64,000 nt of DNA from JAJPKK01 sp963844635 (GTDB lineage: Bacteria > Pseudomonadota > Alphaproteobacteria > Rhizobiales > Xanthobacteraceae): assembly GCA_963844635.1 (NCBI GenBank), contig CAWJPD010000003.1:124001-188000 (forward strand). The letters are read 5' to 3'. The translations under genes were made by a program, and so were the position numbers. Numbering within the stretch: the stretch's first letter is position 1; each line of letters begins with the position of its first letter. Below are positions 9,635 to 16,830 of the stretch, piece by piece. The notes under the pieces were generated by a model. The model was given only the letters and a program-made list of their open reading frames with translations, was not told where the DNA came from and did not search any database.

Positions 9635-9815
9635 CCCCTTCCCACTCACCCGGCCGGGCCTTCGGCCCTCCCACCCTCTCCCGCTCCCGCTCCCGCCTGG
9701 GCGCAACGGGTCAATCTCAAAGCTGTGGCGGGAGGGGGAGAGGGAAGACGAAGCGCACGCCAGCGCGGGCGCTTCCGAGGGTGAGGGGGTGGGCACGTAC
9801 TGACTTACTCTCCTC
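9635..9815. repeat. Long GC-rich imperfect inverted repeat between mraY and murD
   Basis: The gap between mraY and murD holds a C-rich arm (TTCCCACTCACCCGGCCGGG, CCCACCCTCTCCCGC) and a complementary G-rich arm (GGCGGGAGGGGGAGAGGGAA, GAGGGTGAGGGGGTGGGC). Together they form a long imperfect hairpin with a central GGGCCTTCGGCCC sub-palindrome. No reading frame is convincing. It interrupts what is normally a tightly packed operon. Confidence 0.6.
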
Positions 9816-9857
9816 TGAAAGTCATCACGAGCGAGGCGCGGGTGCGGGGCGAGCGTG

Positions 9858-11294
9858 ATGATCCCGGTCACGACATTTGCCGGCAAGCGTGTCGCCGTGT
9901 TCGGTCTCGGCGCATCTGGCCTGCTCGCCGCCCGCGCGCTGATTGCCGGCGGCGCCGACGTGGTTGCCTGGGACGACAGTCCGACGCGGGTGGCCGAAGC
10001 GGAGAACGCCGGGATCGCTGTCGGGGACTTGCGCACCACCGAGTGGAAGCGAGTGGCCGCACTCGTGCTGGCGCCGGGAGTGCCCCTCACCCATCCGTCG
10101 CCGCATTGGTCGGTCGGGCTGGCTCGCGCCGCCGCCGTCGAGGTGATCGGCGACATCGAGTTGTTCTGCCGCGAGCGGCGAGCTCACGCGCCTAAAGCCC
10201 CATTCGTCGCCGTTACCGGCACCAATGGCAAATCGACAACGACGGCCCTCATCGCCCATTTGTCGGCCGGAGCCGGCTACGATACCCAACTCGGGGGTAA
10301 TATCGGCACGCCCATCCTGGACTTGGCGCCGCCCCGCAAGGGCCGCGTGCATGTCATCGAGTGCTCGTCCTTTCAGATCGACCTCGCCCCCAGCATCGAT
10401 CCTTCGATCGGCATTTTGATCAACTTGAGCGAGGATCACCTCGACCGGCACGGCACCATGGCCAACTATGCCGCGGTCAAGGAATTCCTGGTCGCCGGCA
10501 TTGCGCACGACGGCACTGCGATCGTCGGCGTCGACGACAGATGGGGCCAGGCGATTGCCGACCGCGCTGACCGCGCCGGTACCAAAGTGATCCGCGTTTC
10601 GGTGCGTCGGCCGCTGGCATATGGCCTTTATGTCGAGGGCGACCGGATCATGGCGGCCTCCGGCGGCGATGGCCGGCAGATCGCTTTGCTCGGCAGTGTC
10701 GGCGCGCTGCGCGGCCGCCACAATGCGCAGAACGCCGCCTGCGCGGTTGCTGCCGCAACGGCGCTCGGCCTCGGCCCCCGGGCAATCCAGGCCGGCCTCA
10801 ATTCATTTTCCGGCCTCCCGCACCGCATGGAAGAGGTCGGCCGCAGCGGACCCGTGCTGTTCATCAATGATTCGAAAGCGACCAATGCGAACTCCGCGGC
10901 GCAAGCGCTGGCCTGTTTCGAAGACATCTTCTGGATCGCAGGCGGCAAGGCCAAGGCCGGCGGCATTGCCTCCCTGGCGGGCTTCTTCCCGCGTATCCGC
11001 AAAGCCTATCTGATCGGCGAGGCCGCAGCGGAATTCGCCACGACAATCGGGACCGCGGCCGCACACGTCACCGCCGGCACGCTCGCGCGCGCAATCGGGG
11101 AGGCGGCGCGGGACGCGTCGGCCTCAGGTCTCGATCATCCCGTCGTGCTGCTGTCGCCAGCCTGTGCATCTTATGATCAGTTTGCCAATTTCGAGGCGCG
11201 CGGCACTGCGTTCCGCGATCTGGTCCATGGGCTTCCCGGGGTCTTGCCGGCGACGGCCCAGCGCGTCGGGGACAAGCTCGCGAATCTTCCTTAA
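9858..11294 (+). CDS. murD: UDP-MurNAc-L-Ala:D-Glu ligase MurD
   Basis: This 478-residue ligase adds D-glutamate to UDP-MurNAc-L-alanine. An N-terminal Rossmann-like domain (VAVFGLGASG) binds the UDP substrate. The ATP-binding domain has P-loop TGTNGKST (Lys125), and ECSSFQIDLAP and LSEDHLDRHG are typical MurD blocks. ATG 9858 is preferred over the GTG three bases upstream because the protein then starts MIPVTTFAGKRVAVFG, as in relatives. Expression may depend on read-through of the palindromic repeat upstream or on a local promoter, neither of which I could define. Confidence 0.96.
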   Translation: MIPVTTFAGKRVAVFGLGASGLLAARALIAGGADVVAWDDSPTRVAEAENAGIAVGDLRTTEWKRVAALVLAPGVPLTHPSPHWSVGLARAAAVEVIGDIELFCRERRAHAPKAPFVAVTGTNGKSTTTALIAHLSAGAGYDTQLGGNIGTPILDLAPPRKGRVHVIECSSFQIDLAPSIDPSIGILINLSEDHLDRHGTMANYAAVKEFLVAGIAHDGTAIVGVDDRWGQAIADRADRAGTKVIRVSVRRPLAYGLYVEGDRIMAASGGDGRQIALLGSVGALRGRHNAQNAACAVAAATALGLGPRAIQAGLNSFSGLPHRMEEVGRSGPVLFINDSKATNANSAAQALACFEDIFWIAGGKAKAGGIASLAGFFPRIRKAYLIGEAAAEFATTIGTAAAHVTAGTLARAIGEAARDASASGLDHPVVLLSPACASYDQFANFEARGTAFRDLVHGLPGVLPATAQRVGDKLANLP

Positions 11295-11371
11295 CAGGCT
11301 TCAACCTTAACAGGGCTTCAACCATCTTTGGGCAAGGCTGGCCGCCTTTGAGCGGGGTGCATTTTACGAGC

Positions 11372-11502
11372 TCATGACCTTTCCCGAAAAGTCTGCAACT
11401 TTTCGGGATCATGTCGTTGGCTCAACTTGCCCCCCGCTCGGCGCCTTTGTTTTCGCGCGTGGTCCTATCCGAAAGGTCTGCGACTTTTCGGGTCATGCGC
11501 TA
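11372..11502. repeat. Two half-copies of the dispersed hairpin repeat upstream of ftsW
   Basis: Two palindromes, CCCGAAAAGTCTGCAACTTTTCGGG (11383-11407, here quoted as a motif only by its arms CCCGAAAAGT and ACTTTTCGGG) and a sister around 11468-11493 (CCGAAAGGT / ACTTTTCGGGTCATGCGC), match the core of the dispersed family described at 13831, 35821 and elsewhere. They form hairpins in the murD-ftsW gap. No gene is supported in 11295-11521. Confidence 0.7.
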
Positions 11503-11521
11503 GCCTGCCAGGAGCCTGCCC

Positions 11522-12678
11522 GTGGTCTCGCGCGCCGAACGTACTCCCTTTGCTGCATGGTGGTGGACGATCGACCGGCTGATGCTGGCGGCGCTCGGCG
11601 CCATCATGCTTGGCGGCATCATCCTGTCGCTCGCCGCGAGCCCGCCGGTGGCAGCCCGGCTGGGGCTCGACCCGTTCTATTTCGTCGATCGCCACGTCAT
11701 GTACCTCGTGCCATCGGTCTTCATCATGATTGCGACGTCGTTCCTGTCGCCGCGCCATATGCGCCGGGTGGCCCTCATCGTGTTCATCGTGAGCTTTGCG
11801 ATGGTCGTCGCCACGCTGTTCGTCGGGGCCGAGGTGAAGGGGGCGCGGCGTTGGATCGTGCTCGCCGGTGTCAACATTCAGCCATCCGAGTTCCTCAAGC
11901 CCGCCTTCGTGATCCTGATCGCGTGGCTGTTCTCGGAGTTCCTCGCGCAAGTCGGACGTGCCGGCGACGACGTTCTCGCTGCTGCTGCTCATCGCCGTGG
12001 TCGGCGCGCTCGTCATGCAGCCCGATTTCGGGCAGACGATGCTGATCTCTCTGCTATGGGGAACGCTGTTCTTCATCGCCGGGATGCGGGTAATCCTGGT
12101 GTTCGCGCTCGGCGGCACCGCCCTTCTCGGTCTTGCGGTCGCCTATGTGACGCTCCCCCACGTGGCCGTGCGCATCAAGCGGTTCCTTGATCCCTCCTCC
12201 GGCGATACCTTCCAAGTCGACACCGCGGTCGAATCCTTCTACCACGGCGGCTGGTTGGGACGCGGACCGGGCGAAGGCACCGTCAAGCGCATCCTGCCGG
12301 ATGCGCATGCCGACTTCGTGTTCGCGGTGGGAGCGGAAGAATTCGGCATCGTGCTGTGTCTTGCGCTTGCCGGCCTGTTCGCGTTCGTGGTGCTGCGCGC
12401 TCTCACCAAGGCGAAGCGCAATGACGATGCCTTCGCGCGCTTTGCCATTGCGGGGCTTGCCATTCTGTTCGGCGCACAATCGGCGATCAACATGGCCGTG
12501 AACCTTTCCCTTATCCCCGCGAAAGGCATGACCCTGCCGTTCATTTCCTACGGCGGTTCATCGATGATCTCGCTTGCCTATGGGATGGGGATGCTGCTCG
12601 CCTTCACTCGCGAACGGCCGCGGGCGGCGCTGTTGCCATCCTCGGAGGCCTTGCTGCTTGCGGGGAGTTCCGCCTTGA
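11522..12678 (+). CDS. ftsW: Peptidoglycan polymerase FtsW (two single-base frame disruptions)
   Basis: FtsW is the SEDS-family septal glycan polymerase that works with FtsI. Corrected, the gene gives 384 residues with the usual ten hydrophobic segments. GTG 11522 starts the N-terminal part (MVSRAERTPFAAWWWTIDR), which contains the conserved PSEFLKPAFV. The frame breaks at GAGTTC 11936-11941; removing one T gives SESSRKSDVPATTFS and continues into MQPDFGQTML, GRGPGEGTVK and FISYGGSSM. A second GAGTTC at 12665-12670 near the end, corrected the same way, gives a stop TGA at 12676-12678 overlapping the murG ATG. Uncorrected, the 3' part of ftsW reads straight into murG. Because ftsW is essential, sequence error is far likelier than gene loss. 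Confidence 0.9.
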
Positions 12679-13814
12679 TGGCGGAACGCCTCGGGCCGCC
12701 CTTGGTTGTCGTTGCCGCCGGGGGGACCGGCGGCCATTTGTTCGCGGCGGAAGCACTGGGCTTGGCCTTCCTCCGCCGTGGCATCACTGTCGATCTCATC
12801 ACCGACGAGCGGGCGATCCGTTACGGCAGTTTTCCCGGCCGCTCGACCCATATTGTTCAAAGCGCGACCTTTGCGGCCGGCGCGCCGCTGCGGGTGCCGG
12901 CTACCGCCATCAAGCTCGGCCGCGGTGTCGTGGAGGCGATCGGGCTCATGGGCCGCCTGCGCCCGGTCGCGGTGGTCGGATTCGGGGGATATCCGACCGT
13001 CCCGCCTGTCGCGGCGGCGGCGCTGCGGCGCATTCCCACCCTCATTCACGAGCAGAACGGCGTACTCGGCCGTGCGAACCGAAGCCTCGCCCCATGGGTG
13101 ACGGCGATCGCCACCGGGTTTCCCGGTGTTTTCGCCGGAAATCGCCGGCTTGCCGCCAAGGCGACGCACACCGGCACTCCGATCAGGCCTGCCGTGGTCG
13201 AAGCGGCAGCAACACCCTATCCCGATGCCGAGGGTCCGTTCTCGATTCTCGCCTTTGGCGGCAGCCAGGGCGCCCGCATCATGGCGGACATCGTGCCGGA
13301 GGCGATCGAGCTGGTGCCGATGGCGGTACGCGCACGCCTCTCCGTCGTTCAGCAGGCCCGCGACGAGGACATTGCGCGGGTGCGCGCCGCCTATGAGCGC
13401 ATGGGGGTACCGGTCGAGATCGCGCCATTCTTCCGCGACCTGCCGCAACGGATGGCGCGCAGCCATCTCGTGATCTCCCGTTCGGGCGCGTCGACCGTCG
13501 CCGAACTCGCAGCTATCGGGCGGCCGTCGATCCTCGTGCCGCTGCCCCACGCGCTCGACCAGGACCAGCGCGCCAATGCGCAGGTTCTGGAAACGGCGGG
13601 CGGTGCCATCATGTTCGAGCAGGTGCGCTTCACCCCCGACCGGCTGGCCACCGAGATCGCTCGGCTAGCCGCGAATCGGCCGGCGCTCGCCGCCATGGCG
13701 ACTGCGGCGCACGGCTGCGGCATCCTCGACGCAGCTGACCGGCTTGCCGATCTCGTCACCCAGGTCGCGGCAATTCCCGCGCGTGCTGATTCAAGTGCCG
13801 CGCGCAGCGAGTGA
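12678..13814 (+). CDS. murG: UDP-GlcNAc:lipid I GlcNAc transferase MurG
   Basis: This 378-residue GT28 glycosyltransferase, peripheral on the inner leaflet, adds GlcNAc to lipid I to make lipid II. The N-terminal glycine-rich loop GGTGGH (His20) is characteristic, with HEQNGVLGRANR and the C-terminal donor-site blocks FGGSQGARI, ISRSGASTVAEL and PHALDQDQRANA. ATG 12678 begins MAERLGPPLVVVAAGGTGGH, matching where relatives start, and overlaps the corrected ftsW stop as TGATG. As read, the ftsW frame continues in phase through this ATG, giving an apparent 618-residue fusion that I consider artefactual. In related dcw clusters murC comes next; here a repeat and unrelated genes follow. Confidence 0.96.
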   Translation: MAERLGPPLVVVAAGGTGGHLFAAEALGLAFLRRGITVDLITDERAIRYGSFPGRSTHIVQSATFAAGAPLRVPATAIKLGRGVVEAIGLMGRLRPVAVVGFGGYPTVPPVAAAALRRIPTLIHEQNGVLGRANRSLAPWVTAIATGFPGVFAGNRRLAAKATHTGTPIRPAVVEAAATPYPDAEGPFSILAFGGSQGARIMADIVPEAIELVPMAVRARLSVVQQARDEDIARVRAAYERMGVPVEIAPFFRDLPQRMARSHLVISRSGASTVAELAAIGRPSILVPLPHALDQDQRANAQVLETAGGAIMFEQVRFTPDRLATEIARLAANRPALAAMATAAHGCGILDAADRLADLVTQVAAIPARADSSAARSE

Positions 13815-13830
13815 TCTGGCGAGCGTTCGC

Positions 13831-13928
13831 GCATCATCCCGAAAGGTTGCAGGATTTTCGGACAAGGATCATGCGCGAAATCAAAACGAACCGAGAGAGA
13901 GGCGGTTCAAGCCGAACGCGTCCCGCTC
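13831..13928. repeat. Dispersed ~100-bp intergenic repeat, copy downstream of murG
   Basis: The copy has the family layout: a hairpin (CATCCCGAAAGGTTGCAG facing TTTTCGGACAAGGATCATGC) followed by GAGGCGGTTCAAGCCGAACG and CGTCCCGCTC. Related copies lie at about 35821, 37924, 48724, 55829 (inverted), 56343, 60023 and 62366. Confidence 0.75.
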
Positions 13929-13936
13929 ACGGTCAG

Positions 13937-14245
13937 TCAAACTTCGTCGTTGTCGAAAATCAAAAACTCGGCGCCCCCGGTTGCGAAATTCTGCAGATCG
14001 GCCGCGGCGGCCTGACCTTCGGCGCTGGCGAAAGCGTGCTGGACCGCCGGCAGATCGTCGAAATGCAGCGTCGCGATCAGGTGATAGCCGGATGGGCCGG
14101 CCGGCGTCGTCACCGGACCGCGGCTGACTTCGTATTTTTGTAGCCCGGGGATTTTTCGCGCAATCGGCACATGCGCGTCGAAATAATAGCGGTCGAAAGC
14201 CGCCGGATCGGTTGGCTTTTTGTACATCACCAGGACGCGCGCCAT
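13937..14245 (-). CDS. EthD family protein
   Basis: This 102-residue protein has the dimeric alpha/beta-barrel pattern of EthD proteins: ARVLVMYKKPTDPAAFDRYY, then the conserved HVPIARKIPGL near residue 30 and an amphipathic C-terminal half. Such small proteins occur near degradation or cytochrome P450 genes and are of uncertain function; some act as small ring-modifying or accessory proteins. The frame extends 30 codons further upstream, but the ATG at 14245 gives the family-typical N-terminus. It may be cotranscribed with nothing else, since the cyclase gene next door on the same strand is 112 bases upstream. Confidence 0.8.
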   Translation of the reverse strand: MARVLVMYKKPTDPAAFDRYYFDAHVPIARKIPGLQKYEVSRGPVTTPAGPSGYHLIATLHFDDLPAVQHAFASAEGQAAAADLQNFATGGAEFLIFDNDEV

Positions 14246-14357
14246 CGCCAAACCCCTGTTTGCATGAAACACGAGCGCTACGCTGAAAACGGCCGAGTAT
14301 ACCGAGCGGGCGCAAAAAGACGATCCGGGCCGCAAGCTTTATGGTCTGCCACAGGCA

Positions 14358-15182
14358 CTACGGCAGAATCGCAAAGGCGCGCGCGGGAAAGCCGAGGCCG
14401 TCCTTGACGCGCGGCCAGGCGACGACAATCAGCGCACCGGTCGCCGGCACCTTGTCGAGATTGGCCATCGCCTCGATCTGGAAATGCCCGTGCTGGAGGA
14501 CGTAGGTCTCCAACTCCATCTTCTCGGTGGTGTCGGTATCGAGCGATTCGTGCCCGATCGCGGTGACGCCGCGGCGTTCGACCAAAAACTTCACCGTTTC
14601 GAGCGACCAGGCCGGAAACGGGCTGCGCCTGAAGCGCTCAGGGTCAGTGTCGAAATCCTTGTACATGTCGGTGCGCAGCGCCGCGAACGCGCCCTTTTGC
14701 ACGCGACCATGCGCCTTCTCCCATCGGGCGAGATCCTCAAGCGAGAAGGCATGGTTCGGGTCTTTGCCGAGATAAGGCGTGTCGTTGAAAACGACGAGTG
14801 GCAGGATCATCCTGTTGACCGGGATGTTGTCCATCGTCTCGCCGTTCTCGGCGAAATGCGCCGGCGGATCGATGTGCGTGCCGTATTGCCCGACCATTTG
14901 GTAGAAGCTGGCGCGGAAGCCGTCCTTTGGAATCGTGTAGGCCTCGTCGGTGCCGGGCTTGGTCGCGGGAGTGATCCGCGCCTGGCCGAAGCCCGACCAC
15001 ACCGGCGTGTCCGGTCCGAAACGATGGGTCAGGTCGATAAATCGCTTGCCAACGATGATCCGGTACGCGCGAGCGAGATCGCTCGCGCCATTCGCCGGCG
15101 CGGTCATCGCCGCGCCAGCGATCCCAAAGGTCATCGCGGCCGCGATCAAGGTCATTGCGGGACGAAGCGAGATCAGCGGCAT
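14358..15182 (-). CDS. Exported cyclase/kynurenine formamidase-like hydrolase
   Basis: The product has 274 residues with an N-terminal signal peptide of about 33 residues (hydrophobic TLIAAAMTFGIAGAAMT). The mature part belongs to the cyclase (PF04199) superfamily. The metal-binding signature GTHIDPPAHF, with an early DLTHRFGPDTPVW, is clearly visible, as is a late GHESLDTD. Members hydrolyse amides such as N-formylkynurenine or are uncharacterised; the substrate here is unknown and periplasmic location is inferred from the signal peptide. The gene is adjacent to the EthD-like gene on the same strand with no clear operon link. Confidence 0.82.
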   Translation of the reverse strand: MPLISLRPAMTLIAAAMTFGIAGAAMTAPANGASDLARAYRIIVGKRFIDLTHRFGPDTPVWSGFGQARITPATKPGTDEAYTIPKDGFRASFYQMVGQYGTHIDPPAHFAENGETMDNIPVNRMILPLVVFNDTPYLGKDPNHAFSLEDLARWEKAHGRVQKGAFAALRTDMYKDFDTDPERFRRSPFPAWSLETVKFLVERRGVTAIGHESLDTDTTEKMELETYVLQHGHFQIEAMANLDKVPATGALIVVAWPRVKDGLGFPARAFAILP

Positions 15183-15214
15183 CGGTGGCCTCCGGTCATG
15201 GCGGGTCGAGCAGC

Positions 15215-15299
15215 GGCTGGCTGTCGCGTGTCGCGATTACGCCGCGCGTCGGAGCAGTTATTTTCGCGGCCTCCCTCATGCTGCGGCCTCCCTCATGCT
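15215..15299. repeat. Partial copy of the AAAATAACTG inverted-repeat element plus a 17-bp tandem duplication
   Basis: Bases around 15240-15270 (GCCGCGCGTCGGAGCAGTTATTTTCGCGG) resemble the right half of the ~100-bp elements at 49944 and 52993. Directly after it the 17-mer GCGGCCTCCCTCATGCT occurs twice in perfect tandem (15266-15282 and 15283-15299). There is no gene in this gap between the cyclase gene and lysA. Confidence 0.55.
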
Positions 15300-15358
15300 A
15301 TAGCAACGCATCCACCTCGCGTGTTCACCCACAACAGCGATCATGCACCACAACGATC

Positions 15359-16636
15359 ATGCACCATTTCGCCTATCGCGGCGGCATTCTCCACGCCGAA
15401 GACGTTCCTCTCGACAAACTTGCGGCCGAGATCGGCACGCCGTTCTACTGCTATTCGACGGCGACGCTGACGCGCCATTATCAGGTCTTCGCCGCCGCAT
15501 TCGCCGATGTGAAGGCGCTCATCTGTTATGCGATGAAGGCCAATTCCAACCAGGCGGTGATCCGGACGCTGGCGCAGCTCGGCGCCGGCGCCGACGCGGT
15601 GTCCGGTGGCGAATTGCAACGCGCGTTCGCGGCCGGCATCCCGCCTGAAAAAATCATTTTTTCCGGGGTCGGCAAGACCGCGGCCGAGCTTGCAGCGGCA
15701 ATCGATGCCGGCATTTTCTGCATAAACGTCGAGTCCGAGCCGGAGCTCGAACTGCTCGCCGAAATCGGGACGGCGAAAGAGCGTCGCGCCGACATCGCCT
15801 TGCGTGTCAACCCTGACATCGATGCCAGGACCCACCCCAAGATCACCACCGGCAAATCAGAGAACAAGTTCGGCATCCCGATCCGCGCCGCCGCCGCTCT
15901 CTATCGGCGCGCCGCCGCCTTGCCGGGCGTGCGCGTCTGCGGTGTCGCTATGCATATCGGCAGCCAAGTGACCGAACTTGCGCCGTTCGGCAATGCTTTC
16001 GCACTGCTGTCCGATTTCGTGCGCATGCTGCGCGCGGAGGGACATGCGATCGAGCATATCGATCTTGGTGGCGGTCTTGGCATTCCCTACCGGAACGACA
16101 ATCACCCGCCACCCGACCCTGTCGCCTACGCCGAAATTGCCAAGCGCGCCACCCGGGCGCTCGATTGCCTGCTGGTGCTTGAACCCGGCCGGCTGCTGGC
16201 CGGGAACGCCGGCATCCTTGTGACGCGGGTCATCTACGTGAAGCGCAATGCTCAGGACGACAAGGTTAAGACGTTCGTCATCGTCGATGCGGGTATGAAC
16301 GACCTGATCCGTCCGACGCTTTACGAGGCCCATCACGATATTCGTCCGGTGAAGGAGCCCGTCGCCGATGCGATGTGTATCCTCTGCGACGTGGTCGGTC
16401 CGGTCTGCGAGTCGGGCGATTTCCTGGCCCTCGATCGCGACCTGCCCGCGCCCCAGCCCGGCGATCTGCTCGCCGTCATGACGGCGGGAGCCTATGGCGC
16501 CGTGCAGGCCGGCACCTATAACACGCGGGCGCTGGTGCCCGAAGTGATGGTCAGGGACGACGACTTCGCCTTGGTAAGGCCGCGCATCGAGGTCAACGAA
16601 TTGGTCGCAATGGACCTTATTCCTGAATGGCTTTAG
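15359..16636 (+). CDS. lysA: Diaminopimelate decarboxylase LysA
   Basis: This 425-residue PLP enzyme of alanine racemase fold III converts meso-DAP to L-lysine, the last step of lysine synthesis. The PLP lysine is Lys60 in YAMKANSN. Further signatures are HIGSQ, GGGLGIPY, EPGR, CESGD (catalytic Cys) and AGAYG. ATG 15359 gives the family N-terminus MHHFAYRGGILHAEDV. The 13-mer CGATCATGCACCA is duplicated just here, giving a second ATG at 15343 in another frame, and no Shine-Dalgarno is seen. The TIGR02302 gene follows, as in many Hyphomicrobiales. Confidence 0.96.
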   Translation: MHHFAYRGGILHAEDVPLDKLAAEIGTPFYCYSTATLTRHYQVFAAAFADVKALICYAMKANSNQAVIRTLAQLGAGADAVSGGELQRAFAAGIPPEKIIFSGVGKTAAELAAAIDAGIFCINVESEPELELLAEIGTAKERRADIALRVNPDIDARTHPKITTGKSENKFGIPIRAAAALYRRAAALPGVRVCGVAMHIGSQVTELAPFGNAFALLSDFVRMLRAEGHAIEHIDLGGGLGIPYRNDNHPPPDPVAYAEIAKRATRALDCLLVLEPGRLLAGNAGILVTRVIYVKRNAQDDKVKTFVIVDAGMNDLIRPTLYEAHHDIRPVKEPVADAMCILCDVVGPVCESGDFLALDRDLPAPQPGDLLAVMTAGAYGAVQAGTYNTRALVPEVMVRDDDFALVRPRIEVNELVAMDLIPEWL

Positions 16637-16830
16637 GAATTCGCGCCCACCACGAAGGTTAACGCTTTGTGAATTCTGGCTTTTTTCTTAAGAACTGCGG
16701 CCGCTGTTCCGCGCATTCCCTGTCACATCGGATGTAAAATGTGCACGGAGTGCATCGCAAAACCGTATTGTGTTTGCGGCGTTCTGTGTGAAGATATGAG
16801 CATGCACCTTTTAAGCACCAGGAGAGTCGT

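Noticed and set aside
11958..13814. FtsW-MurG fusion protein
   Set aside because: The in-phase read-through depends on one T at GAGTTC 12665-12670; the corrected sequence gives a TGATG stop-start overlap, and the same error type breaks five other sites.
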